DNA of 64,000 bases, from the NCBI GenBank assembly GCA_023433065.1, contig JAEZET010000003.1, forward strand, positions 1 to 64,000. The letters are read 5' to 3'. Origin of the DNA: Cyanobacteria bacterium OH_CBrB_359. GTDB lineage: Bacteria; Cyanobacteriota; Vampirovibrionia; Gastranaerophilales; Gastranaerophilaceae. The first letter of the stretch is position 1. Each line of letters starts with the position of its first letter. Both the position numbers and the translations under genes were made by a program. Shown here one piece after another: positions 1 through 8,819 of the stretch. Under the pieces are notes generated by a model. It worked only from the letters and a program-made list of their open reading frames with translations, searched no databases and was not told the origin of the DNA.

Positions 1-1215
1 GTTGTTATCCGCAGAGTTGTTGGAGAGAGTACCAGTATTGATAGTGTAGGAGCCTAAGTTATAGATAGCCCCGCCGTCATTAGTGGCGGTATTGTATTGA
101 TAGTTTGTATTAGAAGAAGTTACAGTGCCTGTGTTAGAGTTATATACCCCTCCTCCATTAATAGCATTGTTCTCATCTTCAGCATTAACTCCACCTATAG
201 TTGAATAATTAATGTAGGCAGTGCCTTCATTATAAACAGCCCCGCCATTATTATCAGCAGAGTTTGAGCTAATAGTTCCCGTATTAACAGTTAGTGTTCC
301 GGTGTTGTATATTGCTCCGCCGCTGCCTGAGGCAGCATTGTCGGAAAGAGTACCTGTATTGATAGTAAAAGAACCTACGTTATAAATGGCTCCACCGTTG
401 CTTGTTGCAGTATTGTGTTGATAATTTGTATTGTTTGAGGTTGTAGTTGCCAGAACATCATTATATATCCCACCTCCATTAAGTGCTGTGTTGCTGTTTG
501 ATGCGTCATTGCCACCTACTGTTGAGTTTGTAATAATAGCTATTCCAGAGTTATATATGCCACCACCGTTGGCTGTTGCTGAGTTTGATGAAATTGTTGC
601 TGCATCTATTGCTAAAGAACCCGTATTGTAAACAGCTCCTCCATTAGCACCTGCTGTATTGCCTATTAAATTACCTGTATTTAAGGTAAAACTTCCTATA
701 TTATTAATAGCACCGCCATTGTTTGTTGCAGTGTTATTTAGGAAGTTAGTATTATTAGCTATTATTTCTCCTAAAGCATAATTATATATAGCACCGCCAT
801 CGATAGCTGTGTTTGCTTCACCTGCAGTGATTCCTCCAAAAGTTGAATTTGTGATGTTCGTTGAGCCGGTATTGTAAAGAGCCCCTCCACTATTACCTGC
901 GGAGTTGGTTGTAAAAGTTGCAATATTTAAATTTAGATTATCAGAATTATATATTGCACCTGCATTATTAGTTGCTGTATTATTTGAAAAATTACCTGTA
1001 TTCACTGTATATAAAGCGCTGTTATATACGGCTCCTCCATCTGTTGTCGCACTATTATTTATGTAATTGGTATTGTTAGATATTACTATCCCGTCATTTA
1101 TGTTATAAACTGCTCCACCATATACTGAAGTATTTCCATCTGTTGCAAGAGCTCCGCCTAATGTGGAGTTTGTCATACCAAGAGTGCCTTCATTGTAAAT
1201 TGCCCCACCAGATGA
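1..1215 (-). repeat. Coding tandem super-repeat, 321 bp (107 residues) period
   Basis: The same landmark (plus-strand ACC-GTATT) recurs at 31, 352, 673 and 994, exactly 321 bp apart each time. The GG-A-IYN codons recur at the same offset, for example 66/387/708 and 147/468/789. Each 107-residue unit holds four GGAIYN rungs spaced about 27, 30, 27 and 23 residues. Copies have diverged at the base level but keep length exactly. The rungs extend toward the N-terminus to about 1199. Confidence 0.8.
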
Positions 1216-1635
1216 GGTTGCATTATTTGATGATAATGTTGAGTTGTAAATATCTGTTTGAACATAGTTTTCAATAGCACTGCCGCTGACGCCTAGCCCG
1301 TTTAACATTGCTATATTGTTTACTGATGAGCCTGAAGAACCTGTTATAAAAGTAATCCCCTTATTATCTCCTAAGTCTATTGAGAATGCAGGCCCTAAGT
1401 TGTTGGAAAATATTGATACCGGAACGTTTATTGGAGTAAATGAATTTTCATTTATATTGTTAATTAGCTCTATCTCGTACGAACGTGCCAGAGCCGAGGT
1501 AATAGCTGCATTGATTGCATTATCTAAAGTTCCATTGGTTGAGACCTCAAAGTCTGCAGCAAATGAAGTTGTATTAGTAACAAATCCCAACACAGCAGCA
1601 ACAGCCATGCTTAGTGCAATATTCTTCTTTTTCAT
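1..1635 (-). CDS. Secreted Pmp-like beta-helix adhesin (5' part, runs off the window)
   Basis: The reading frame is open for 545 codons from ATG 1635 to the window edge, so the C-terminus is missing. It begins with a Sec signal peptide (MKKKN, then a hydrophobic core, cleavage near SFA|AD at residue 26). The rest is low in charge and rich in Asn, Thr and Ser. About 15 copies of GG-A-IYN alternate with FSNN/LSNN motifs. GGA(I/L/V) plus FxxN is the pattern of Chlamydia polymorphic membrane proteins and related right-handed beta-helix surface proteins. I infer a surface or secreted adhesin; whether it ends in an autotransporter barrel or another anchor cannot be seen. GGAG lies 5 nt before the ATG and a good promoter lies just upstream, so it is transcribed separately from the serine dehydratase genes behind it. 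Confidence 0.85.
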   Translation of the reverse strand, partial: MKKKNIALSMAVAAVLGFVTNTTSFAADFEVSTNGTLDNAINAAITSALARSYEIELINNINENSFTPINVPVSIFSNNLGPAFSIDLGDNKGITFITGSSGSSVNNIAMLNGLGVSGSAIENYVQTDIYNSTLSSNNATSSGGAIYNEGTLGMTNSTLGGALATDGNTSVYGGAVYNINDGIVISNNTNYINNSATTDGGAVYNSALYTVNTGNFSNNTATNNAGAIYNSDNLNLNIATFTTNSAGNSGGALYNTGSTNITNSTFGGITAGEANTAIDGGAIYNYALGEIIANNTNFLNNTATNNGGAINNIGSFTLNTGNLIGNTAGANGGAVYNTGSLAIDAATISSNSATANGGGIYNSGIAIITNSTVGGNDASNSNTALNGGGIYNDVLATTTSNNTNYQHNTATSNGGAIYNVGSFTINTGTLSDNAASGSGGAIYNTGTLTVNTGTISSNSADNNGGAVYNEGTAYINYSTIGGVNAEDENNAINGGGVYNSNTGTVTSSNTNYQYNTATNDGGAIYNLGSYTINTGTLSNNSADNN

Positions 1636-1673
1636 CAAATCTCCAACGGTATAAGTATCAATACTTGCTAATA

Positions 1674-1702
1674 AGTATACCACAATGTGCATTTCGGGGC
1701 AA
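1674..1702 (-). promoter_or_regulatory. Sigma-70 type promoter of the adhesin gene
   Basis: On the minus strand TTGCCC and TATACT are separated by exactly 17 nt. The start codon is about 40 nt downstream of the -10 element. The promoter lies in the 79-bp gap after the serine dehydratase alpha gene, giving the adhesin its own transcript. Confidence 0.6.
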
Positions 1703-1714
1703 TTAAAAAAATAT

Positions 1715-2599
1715 CTAAAAATCGTATTTGTCTTTGAGGTTTTCGGAAATTGTTAAAGCCGTTTTGGTACTAGCTAATCCAGCTTGTGAACTTTCTTTAA
1801 GACTTGATGACATTAAATTTCCTACTTGCTTTACGGCATCGATTATTTCGTCAATGGGAATTATACTTTTTATGTCAGATAAACCCATTTCTGCTGCTGT
1901 TAAAGCATGCATGGCAAGAAACGGATTTCTTTTTACACAAGGAACTTCAACTAATCCTGCTACAGGATCACAAACGAGACCCATTATATTTTTTAAAGCC
2001 AGTGAGGCTGCATTTATTGTTTGTTCTGTTGAACCATTCATTAATGTAACTGCTGCCGCAGCTGCCATAGCAGAAGCAACGCCGCATTCCCCCTGACAGC
2101 CCATTACTGCTCCTGCAAGAGCTATTTTTTGAGATATAATTTTTCCCACATAGCCTGCGGTTATAAGCGCATCTATTTCTTTTTCTTCTCCTGATTGAAG
2201 ATACTCTGAAATAGATATCAAGACTGCAGGTACAATTCCGCAAGAGCCTGCAGTCGGGCAAGCTGCTATTTTGCCCATTCTGGCATTTTCTTCGGCTGTT
2301 GCAAGTGCGTATAGGATTATATTTTGTAAGTGATGAGGATAAATTAACTGTCCATTTTTATATTTGTTTTTTAATTTTTCGCAGTCATTTCCTGAAAGGG
2401 CGCTTGAGGATAGCTCTTTCGAAGTTACTCCTCTTTTTATAGCTTCTTTCATAACTTTTAGGTTTTTTTCTGCTTTAGCCCTAACTCCTAGTACGGTGAT
2501 TTCTGAATTTTTTGCCTCAATATCCTGAGCTATTTCAAATATTTTTTGTCCTGTTTTTCCAGATACATTTATAAGTTCTTCAAATGTTTTTAGTTCCAT
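1715..2599 (-). CDS. sdaAA: L-serine ammonia-lyase (dehydratase), iron-sulfur-dependent, alpha subunit
   Basis: Deaminates L-serine to pyruvate and ammonia in the cytoplasm using a [4Fe-4S] cluster, together with the beta subunit encoded just upstream. The 294 residues match the usual length of the separate alpha subunit of Gram-positive type enzymes. Visible signatures are the cysteine-bearing CPTAGSCG segment, GCQGECGVASAMAA, and CDPVAGLVEVPC, all typical of the family. The start ATG overlaps the stop codon of the beta gene by one base, indicating translational coupling. Identification is firm; substrate preference for serine over threonine follows from family knowledge. Confidence 0.95.
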   Translation of the reverse strand: MELKTFEELINVSGKTGQKIFEIAQDIEAKNSEITVLGVRAKAEKNLKVMKEAIKRGVTSKELSSSALSGNDCEKLKNKYKNGQLIYPHHLQNIILYALATAEENARMGKIAACPTAGSCGIVPAVLISISEYLQSGEEKEIDALITAGYVGKIISQKIALAGAVMGCQGECGVASAMAAAAAVTLMNGSTEQTINAASLALKNIMGLVCDPVAGLVEVPCVKRNPFLAMHALTAAEMGLSDIKSIIPIDEIIDAVKQVGNLMSSSLKESSQAGLASTKTALTISENLKDKYDF

Positions 2600-3270
2600 T
2601 ATTTTTTCAATGCCTCAACATTTCTGAATAAATACATTTCTTCAAGTTCTTCAAGCTCTTTAATTACAGGTGAAGATAGCGCAGAGTCAAGGCAAATACA
2701 CATTGAAGCTTCTTCTCCTTTTGTGGTTCTGTCACAGTACAAAGAAGCAATGTTGACGTTTTCTTTTTGTATACATTTGCTGACTTTGTAAACCATTCCC
2801 GGCTTGTCTTTATATATTAGTACGAGAGTATAGTAATCTCCTTTAATATCGGTTTTATAGCCGTTAATGGACGATATGCAGATTTCACCGCCCCCTGTGG
2901 ATTCTCCTTGTATAATCAAAGGGAAAGGCTCTTTAAATATGATATCAACAGAGTTAGGATGTCTTGAAAAATCATCTTTATATTCAAAATAGAAATCAAG
3001 CCCGTTCTCTTTTGCTAATTTATATGCGTTTTTTATGTCTGAATTATCGGTTTCCAGCCCTAAAATACCTGCCAGAAGTCCTTTGTCAGTACCGTGTCCT
3101 TTGCCTGTTTTGGCAAAGGAGTTATAAAGAACTATGTTAATCTTTTGGGGTTTTTGTTTGTAAATCTTTTTTGCCATAAGTCCCAACCTCACTGCTCCTG
3201 CCGTATGGGAGCTGGAAGGACCTATTATCACAGGACCGATTATATCAAATATTGATGTGGTTTTATTCAT
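2599..3270 (-). CDS. sdaAB: L-serine ammonia-lyase, iron-sulfur-dependent, beta subunit
   Basis: Partner of the alpha subunit in serine deamination. The N-terminal half carries the family motif GPSSSHTAGAVRLG (residues about 17-30). The C-terminal half (about 145-215) is an ACT domain, with the typical start YYTLVLIYKDKPGMVYKV; ACT domains usually bind amino acids. 223 residues is normal for a separate beta subunit. It is the first gene of a two-gene operon: its TAA shares a base with the next ATG. A promoter with 17-nt spacing lies directly upstream. Confidence 0.94.
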   Translation of the reverse strand: MNKTTSIFDIIGPVIIGPSSSHTAGAVRLGLMAKKIYKQKPQKINIVLYNSFAKTGKGHGTDKGLLAGILGLETDNSDIKNAYKLAKENGLDFYFEYKDDFSRHPNSVDIIFKEPFPLIIQGESTGGGEICISSINGYKTDIKGDYYTLVLIYKDKPGMVYKVSKCIQKENVNIASLYCDRTTKGEEASMCICLDSALSSPVIKELEELEEMYLFRNVEALKK

Positions 3271-3296
3271 TTAATTACCTGCATTGCAACATTGAT

Positions 3297-3325
3297 ATAA
3301 TACTAGATAAAGTGCGTTTTATCAA
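3297..3325 (-). promoter_or_regulatory. Promoter of the sdaAB-sdaAA operon
   Basis: Minus-strand TTGATA, 17 nt, TATTAT. The spacing is optimal and the start codon of sdaAB is about 27 nt beyond the -10 element. Confidence 0.6.
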
Positions 3326-3329
3326 TAAT

Positions 3330-4064
3330 TTAACAAGATTTTTGCCAGGTCGACCTTATTGAACAGAGAATTTCATCTGTAGAAGAATTTTTTAAAATAT
3401 GATTTGTTATCAGGGTATCTTTATTTATTTCAGCTATTGATGTTACATCATCGCCATATTTCATTTCTTTTTTATATTGGATTTCAAGTTCTTTAATTAC
3501 GTTTTGCGAGCGAAAATCGAAATCCAGTGTTTCAAGCGCCCAAATCAAATAATTTGCATTATTTACGTGCCTGTTGATATCGATGTCATCATATCTTACT
3601 TCAAATATTTTTTTGTAATCAGGGTTTTGAAATTCTTGTAATTTAGGAAAATTTGTATCAAATGCATTGGCGTTCTTTGTCGGGAATTGCTGTAGAACCT
3701 GCATAGGCTGCATAATTTTTTTTGTAGTAGTGTCAATCAATACCCAGGAACTGCAAACTGATGCTATTTTTTCTCCTTCGGGGGTATAAATTTCAAAATC
3801 TCTAAGGCAGGAAAGTTTATTTATGGCTTTGGGCCAGGTTCTTATTGTTATTTTGTTCAGATTTTTAGGGTATTCATACACTTTTAGGTGGTATTTAAGT
3901 AAGAACCATCCTAAGTTTTTATCTTTTATATATGAATAGCCAAAACCAAGTTTTTCAGCGTGGGTGGCAGCGATATCTTGTAAAAAATTCAATAAAACCG
4001 ACTCTTTCAGTTGGTTTTTGTAATCCACCTCGTAAAACTTAATTTCATAGTCTTTGAAAAACAT
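3330..4064 (-). CDS. Acyl-ACP thioesterase (double hotdog, FatA/FatB-like)
   Basis: Predicted to release free fatty acids from acyl carrier protein. Opening residues FFKDYEIKFYEVDYKNQ and the later GWFLLKYHLKV are characteristic of bacterial relatives of plant acyl-ACP thioesterases. The second hotdog contains DIDINRHVNNANYL, the D-x-N-x-H motif holding the proposed catalytic Asn and His. The length of 244 residues fits. The gene stands alone and diverges from the deaminase-like gene. There is no recognisable Shine-Dalgarno before the ATG; instead TATAAT ends 3 nt upstream, so a leaderless or very short-leader mRNA is possible. Confidence 0.88.
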   Translation of the reverse strand: MFFKDYEIKFYEVDYKNQLKESVLLNFLQDIAATHAEKLGFGYSYIKDKNLGWFLLKYHLKVYEYPKNLNKITIRTWPKAINKLSCLRDFEIYTPEGEKIASVCSSWVLIDTTTKKIMQPMQVLQQFPTKNANAFDTNFPKLQEFQNPDYKKIFEVRYDDIDINRHVNNANYLIWALETLDFDFRSQNVIKELEIQYKKEMKYGDDVTSIAEINKDTLITNHILKNSSTDEILCSIRSTWQKSC

Positions 4065-4163
4065 AGTATTATAATATTACAAAAAGTTTAAAAATAAAAC
4101 AGAACCTAGCAACATTATAATTTATGGCTTTTAAAGCAATGGCGGACATATCAGAGTATATTT

Positions 4164-5387
4164 ATGATTAATTTAAATTGTTTTACGGTAGCGAACGGTA
4201 AAAAGAACAATATACATTATATTAATAATAAAAGTCTTTACGCAGTCCCTAAATGTTCGTATAAAGATACGATTTCCTTTGGTTCACAGTCAAAGCTGTT
4301 TTCAAAATACGGAATAAATCCCGACAAAACAAAAGTAGAAGCACCTCAAAATGTCAATATTGATAATGACACAAAGAAGCTGTTAATAGAAAAAATTCTT
4401 GAAGCACATGAAATGGGCTTGAAAAACAAAAATAGCGGTAATGTAACAAAGAGCGGCTATGCTACAAACATTTGTCTGTCTGATGGAAGCTGGCATCTCG
4501 CCACAAATTTTAATAATACAAGAAATGATATTTCGTCGGTCTGCGGTGAAAGGTCTGCTGTTTTAGTCGCTTATAATAAAAAATTAAAAGAAGCATCTTT
4601 AGATTCGGATGAGGATAAACTAAAATATGCTCAGAATTTTAAAGTCAAATATATTGCAATGTCCAGCTTTAAACCTATAGGTGAAGACCTTAATGCCAGC
4701 TCCCCTTGTGTTGATTGCTTAAGCTGGCTAAATACGGAAAGATTTTTTGACAATGATACTCTAATAGCGGCGCTTGAAAAAAATAATGAGACTAATGAAA
4801 TTGAGCTTGTTTTAAAGACAATCTCACAGCTGCTTCCTCTGAGAAATGAAATTGATTCAATAAACAATACCGGATTAGCTGTAAAATCTCTTCCCGTCGA
4901 ATTTAGTGAAAATGCTTCCAAAACAGCAAAGGAGAAAAATATCTCAGAAACAGTCGTAAAAGAGCTTTTACAAAGAGCGTACGATGAATTTGATTCGAAT
5001 ACACTGGTGAGTTTTTCAGAGCAAAATGCAGCATCCTCAATCTTAGCTGCAGGAGAAATATTTTCGGCTAAAAAAATCGATTGGTCCAAAAGATGGTTTA
5101 TGGAACCTGCTGAGTTTGCAGCGGCAAAAGCTGTAGAAAAACTGGGGAAAGATTGCAATATAGATGCAATTGCTTATTATGGAGAAGGAAATATTAAGGA
5201 TAAATACGGCACTTTGCATAAAGATGGTCTGGTCAGTTTGAAAACTTTGGGTAGAATTAAAACAGGGCATGGGAATAAAGATACTATTGTTGTAACAATA
5301 CAAAATGATACAATTTTAGTGAGAACAATTGAAGATTATATGCCCGAAAAATATGGGTTTGTGCAACAATATGTTACAATTTCTTAA
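4164..5387 (+). CDS. Cytidine deaminase-fold protein with a degenerate second deaminase domain
   Basis: The first domain (about residues 68-205) has the zinc-deaminase signature: C127-G-E129 (ligand and proton-shuttle Glu) and P181-C182-V-D-C185 (two more ligands). It is therefore probably an active nucleoside or nucleotide deaminase. The second half (about 265-390) resembles a second copy: a helix starting LLQRAYDEF, a strand-turn-strand, then FMEPAEFAAAKAVEKLG at the position of the CAE helix, but without zinc ligands. This recalls E. coli Cdd, whose C-terminal domain is also inactive. The N-terminal 60 residues are extra and contain TISFGSQ, a motif shared with other proteins here. The substrate cannot be told from the sequence; modification of something other than free cytidine is possible. 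Confidence 0.7.
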   Translation: MINLNCFTVANGKKNNIHYINNKSLYAVPKCSYKDTISFGSQSKLFSKYGINPDKTKVEAPQNVNIDNDTKKLLIEKILEAHEMGLKNKNSGNVTKSGYATNICLSDGSWHLATNFNNTRNDISSVCGERSAVLVAYNKKLKEASLDSDEDKLKYAQNFKVKYIAMSSFKPIGEDLNASSPCVDCLSWLNTERFFDNDTLIAALEKNNETNEIELVLKTISQLLPLRNEIDSINNTGLAVKSLPVEFSENASKTAKEKNISETVVKELLQRAYDEFDSNTLVSFSEQNAASSILAAGEIFSAKKIDWSKRWFMEPAEFAAAKAVEKLGKDCNIDAIAYYGEGNIKDKYGTLHKDGLVSLKTLGRIKTGHGNKDTIVVTIQNDTILVRTIEDYMPEKYGFVQQYVTIS

Positions 5388-5502
5388 TATTCGAATAAAT
5401 TTCTTGATTTTTTAATACAATAAATTTCATAAGGGAGAAAATTGGCAATTTTATGAGTGCATTTGTTTTATTATATATGGACAAGCGGGTAAGGTATCGA
5501 TT

Positions 5503-6651
5503 ATGAAAGTTCCTTTGATAAATTCTCATCCCATATATAAGGACAAGCATAAAAATGCTTCAAACATTCCGTTTAAAGGGCGATTTCAATACCAAAGAGA
5601 ATTATCAAAGCAGATTACGGAAAACAGTAGCAAGTTCATCAAGTTTATTACAAAGCTTGGCAAGAATAACGGAGAAATTTTAAATATCATAGTAACAACA
5701 ATAGGTACGGCTTGTGTCGCACCTATTTTTATCTCTTTTAATCCGTTTTCAAAAGAAGACAAAGAAACAAAGGTATATTCTGCCATGAGACAACCGATTT
5801 CGGCTGTTCTTTCCTTTGCGTTGCAGATGGGAGTCAACTTGAGGTTTAATAGATGGCTTGATAAGTTGTCCAGTACCGGAGAATTAGACAAAATTAACTT
5901 GAGAGCAAATCCTGCCCCAAGCTATCTGAAAAAAATTATAAAATCAGAAAATCCTAAAATTAAACGTAAAGAATTGGCTCAGTTAATTGAAGACAGACAA
6001 GATATTGCATTTATGGAAGAAGTTGCAAAAGCAAGAAAATTATATAAGTCAAATAATATAGACTACGTTGACTTAATAGATAACGGTTTGTATAAAAAGG
6101 CAGAAAAGCAGGTTAAAGAAGAACTTAAAGACCAAATAGCTTCTCTAGGCAAAAAAGATGCGGCTAAGTTTATTGAGTCCGAAACAGTCAAAAAAGCCTC
6201 AAATATATTGAAAAATCAGCTTGAGTCGGAAGCAAAAATTAAGCATAGAATTTCAAGATTTGTTGCTTCCAAAAGACCATTTGATGATGTTATGAAAGAA
6301 CTTAAAGAAGTTGTTAAACTCGATGGGCTGGATGAAAAAACAATGAAAGAAGTTAAAAGAATAATAGAAAAACTTGAAGATATGGGCAGCTTCAAAAATT
6401 ATAAACATGCCGGAGAAAATTACAAACAAATTCTTCAGAGTGTAAAAATCAAGAAGATGATTGTTTCTCAAATATCTAATTCACAGCAAAGATTGAAAAA
6501 CTTCAAAAAATGGGGAGGAATTTCGCTCTCACTAATAACATTACCTCTCTCTTGCGGTCTTTTGAATTGGGCTTACCCAAGAATTATGGAAAAACTGATG
6601 CCTGAGGCTTCACAAAAGAAAAAACAAAAAGATTCGGAGGTTAAAAAATAA
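5503..6651 (+). CDS. Unknown protein with membrane segments flanking a long helical region
   Basis: I do not recognise a family. The 382 residues begin with a soluble stretch containing NIPFKGRF (residues 21-28), the FxG motif seen in other proteins of this window. A hydrophobic segment follows (about 60-80, IIVTTIGTACVAPIFISF). A long Lys/Glu-rich, probably coiled-coil region spans about 125-345. A second hydrophobic segment (ISLSLITLPLSCGLLNWAY, about 348-366) precedes a basic tail. The ATG is preceded by AAGG. Its TAA shares a base with the next ATG (TAATG), so the two products are probably made in fixed ratio and may interact. Confidence 0.6.
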   Translation: MKVPLINSHPIYKDKHKNASNIPFKGRFQYQRELSKQITENSSKFIKFITKLGKNNGEILNIIVTTIGTACVAPIFISFNPFSKEDKETKVYSAMRQPISAVLSFALQMGVNLRFNRWLDKLSSTGELDKINLRANPAPSYLKKIIKSENPKIKRKELAQLIEDRQDIAFMEEVAKARKLYKSNNIDYVDLIDNGLYKKAEKQVKEELKDQIASLGKKDAAKFIESETVKKASNILKNQLESEAKIKHRISRFVASKRPFDDVMKELKEVVKLDGLDEKTMKEVKRIIEKLEDMGSFKNYKHAGENYKQILQSVKIKKMIVSQISNSQQRLKNFKKWGGISLSLITLPLSCGLLNWAYPRIMEKLMPEASQKKKQKDSEVKK

Positions 6652-7295
6652 TGGTAAGAGCTTCCAGAATCCTAAATTCAGTATTAAACACAAAAGCTGT
6701 AGATTATCTCACAAAGCCTAATGCTACTCAAGCTGCAGCCACAATAGCTATTGTTTCAGGTCTATCTAAAGACGCAATTAATTGTTATTATTATGTTACC
6801 CAGTCTTTAAAAAATGAAAAAATTCCCGAGGAAAAACGTAAATTTGTTGCGGCTCTAGATTTATCAAACGGCATTCTAAATGTTTTGACACAGTTTGCAA
6901 TTGGTGCCCCTATCCCTAAATTAGTGAATAAATTGTTTGACACTAAGGTTGCTAAAAAGCATTTTTCAAACGAATCTATAGTAAAAATGTATAAAAATAT
7001 TAAGCCAAAAGTAAGTTTTGATGAATTTGAAGAATTAATCATGAAAAATAAAGCTATGGCCAAGATAGGCTTAAGTGTAATTGCTGCTTTAATTGGTACT
7101 CAAGTTATAGCCAAAAGAATTATTGTACCGTTGATTTCGACACCTATGGCATCAGCTTTGAAAGATAAACTCGGGAAAAAAACCGCTTCCCCTGAACCCA
7201 AGCAAGAAGCTCAAGATTCTTTTGCTGTAGCTAAGGATAATATCCCTAAAATACAAAAAGAACTTCCAAGATGTTTTAAAAGTAATTTTAATTAG
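6651..7295 (+). CDS. Unknown membrane-associated protein coupled to the preceding gene
   Basis: No family recognised. The 214 residues include moderately hydrophobic helices near 26-48, 78-100 and 138-160 (IGLSVIAALIGTQVIA) and a polar C-terminus of about 45 residues. Start and stop of the pair overlap as TAATG. Like the upstream product it mixes weakly hydrophobic helices with basic linkers. I infer joint function at the membrane but cannot name it. There is no signal peptide. Confidence 0.55.
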   Translation: MVRASRILNSVLNTKAVDYLTKPNATQAAATIAIVSGLSKDAINCYYYVTQSLKNEKIPEEKRKFVAALDLSNGILNVLTQFAIGAPIPKLVNKLFDTKVAKKHFSNESIVKMYKNIKPKVSFDEFEELIMKNKAMAKIGLSVIAALIGTQVIAKRIIVPLISTPMASALKDKLGKKTASPEPKQEAQDSFAVAKDNIPKIQKELPRCFKSNFN

Positions 7296-7343
7296 TTTAT
7301 GCAATAATAATTTTAATAATCTTATAGTTGTTTGGAAGTTTAG

Positions 7344-8729
7344 ATGCCTTTAGTTGAGAAGCTTAAAAATTTTTATAAAGAGCCTAAATCAATAGAGCCT
7401 TTATCTGACAAGAAAATAATTGATTCACAATATAAAATCTGGCGTATCCGCATCTTTATTGCTATGTTTTTGGGTTATATAGTGTTTTATCTCTGTCGTA
7501 AGAATATTTCGGCTGCTATACCTCAAATGCAAATTGATTTGGGACTGACAAATACCCAGCTTGGATTATTGGGCAGTTCTTTGTATCTAACATACGCAAT
7601 AGGAAAATTTATTAACGGAATAATAGCTGACAACACTGATGTAAAGAAGATTTTGCCTACGGCCTTGATTATATCTGCCTTGGCGAATATATGTTTTGTT
7701 ATCAGTTCAATATTTATAACTCCCGAGATAACTTTTTTTGGTTTGCCCGCAGCATCTATATTATTCTGGATGCTGGCATTTTTCTGGGGGGTAAACGGAT
7801 GGTTTCAGTCAATGGGCTTTCCTCCAATGGCCAAGAATCTTTCCTACTGGTTTTCTAACAGTGAAAGAGGTTTTAAATGGTCGCTGTGGTCGTCTTCTCA
7901 TGAAATAGGAACTTTCCTTGCAGTTATAATTTCAGGGTTTTTAGTGGTGAACTTCGGCTGGGAATCGGCTTTCTATGTGCCGGCAATTTTTGCTTTGCTG
8001 TTTTCAATATATTTATATAAAAATTTGCAAGATAAGCCATCTTCTTTAGGTCTACCAGAGATTGAAACTTATAGGAATGAAGTATGTGTCAATAATGATG
8101 AAAATATTGTAGAGCCTGATTTAACGTATTTTGAGATTTTTAAAAAATATATATTAAAAAACTTTCAAATCTGGCTTTTAGCAGCCGCTTATATATTTGT
8201 TTATGTCGTCAGATACAGCACTGTTGATTGGATTGTTAAATATCTTGTGGATATAAAAAGTTATTCGATTCAGGCGGCAGCGGTAAAATTAAGTTTTCTT
8301 CCTTTATTCGGGGTGATTGGGACAATAAGCGCAGGATTTGTATCGGATAAGTTTTTTAAAGGTAAAAGGGCACCGGTTAATATTTTGTGCCTTTCTATGC
8401 TTGCTGCGGTTTTATATCTTTTTAAAATAAATACAATTAGTTATTTGGATTATTTATATATAGCATTGATTGGTATTTTTACGTGCGGCCCTCAGGTTTT
8501 AATCGGCGGATTGTGCGCAGTTGAATCCAGTTCTAAAAAAGTTGCTTCAGCGGCTACGGGTTTTTGTGGCATGTTTGGCTATTTAGGCGCTGTTTTATCA
8601 GGAGTTGGAACAGGTTTTATCATAGACAAGTTCGGCTGGAGCGGAGCCTTAAATTACTGGGTATATTGTGCTTTAATTGCGGTATTTATTTGTATATTAT
8701 TACTGATAGAAGAAAACAAAAAGTGCTGA
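7344..8729 (+). CDS. MFS organophosphate:phosphate antiporter (GlpT/UhpT/UhpC type)
   Basis: Twelve predicted membrane helices in 461 residues. The first helix carries FYLCRKNISAAIPQM, the Y-x-R-x-N-x-S-A-x-P signature of the OPA family that exchanges glycerol-3-phosphate or hexose phosphates for inorganic phosphate. NGWFQSMGFPP and YVVRYSTVDWIVKYL in later loops also fit. The exact substrate is not readable, and the UhpC sensor subgroup cannot be excluded, although no two-component genes sit nearby. GGAAG lies 8 nt before ATG. The window also contains a PiT phosphate transporter. Confidence 0.85.
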   Translation: MPLVEKLKNFYKEPKSIEPLSDKKIIDSQYKIWRIRIFIAMFLGYIVFYLCRKNISAAIPQMQIDLGLTNTQLGLLGSSLYLTYAIGKFINGIIADNTDVKKILPTALIISALANICFVISSIFITPEITFFGLPAASILFWMLAFFWGVNGWFQSMGFPPMAKNLSYWFSNSERGFKWSLWSSSHEIGTFLAVIISGFLVVNFGWESAFYVPAIFALLFSIYLYKNLQDKPSSLGLPEIETYRNEVCVNNDENIVEPDLTYFEIFKKYILKNFQIWLLAAAYIFVYVVRYSTVDWIVKYLVDIKSYSIQAAAVKLSFLPLFGVIGTISAGFVSDKFFKGKRAPVNILCLSMLAAVLYLFKINTISYLDYLYIALIGIFTCGPQVLIGGLCAVESSSKKVASAATGFCGMFGYLGAVLSGVGTGFIIDKFGWSGALNYWVYCALIAVFICILLLIEENKKC

Positions 8730-8819
8730 AATATAATTTTTTATTAAGAGTTTTTAAATGATACAAAAATAAGTTAAAATGAAACAATTATGCTAAGTTT
8801 ATAGGAGAGTAGATTATAT

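Noticed and set aside
1..1240. Evenly spaced repeats that could suggest a CRISPR array or satellite
   Set aside because: Repeats are in one uninterrupted reading frame, diverge between copies and encode GGAIYN/FSNN rungs; they are part of a beta-helix protein.
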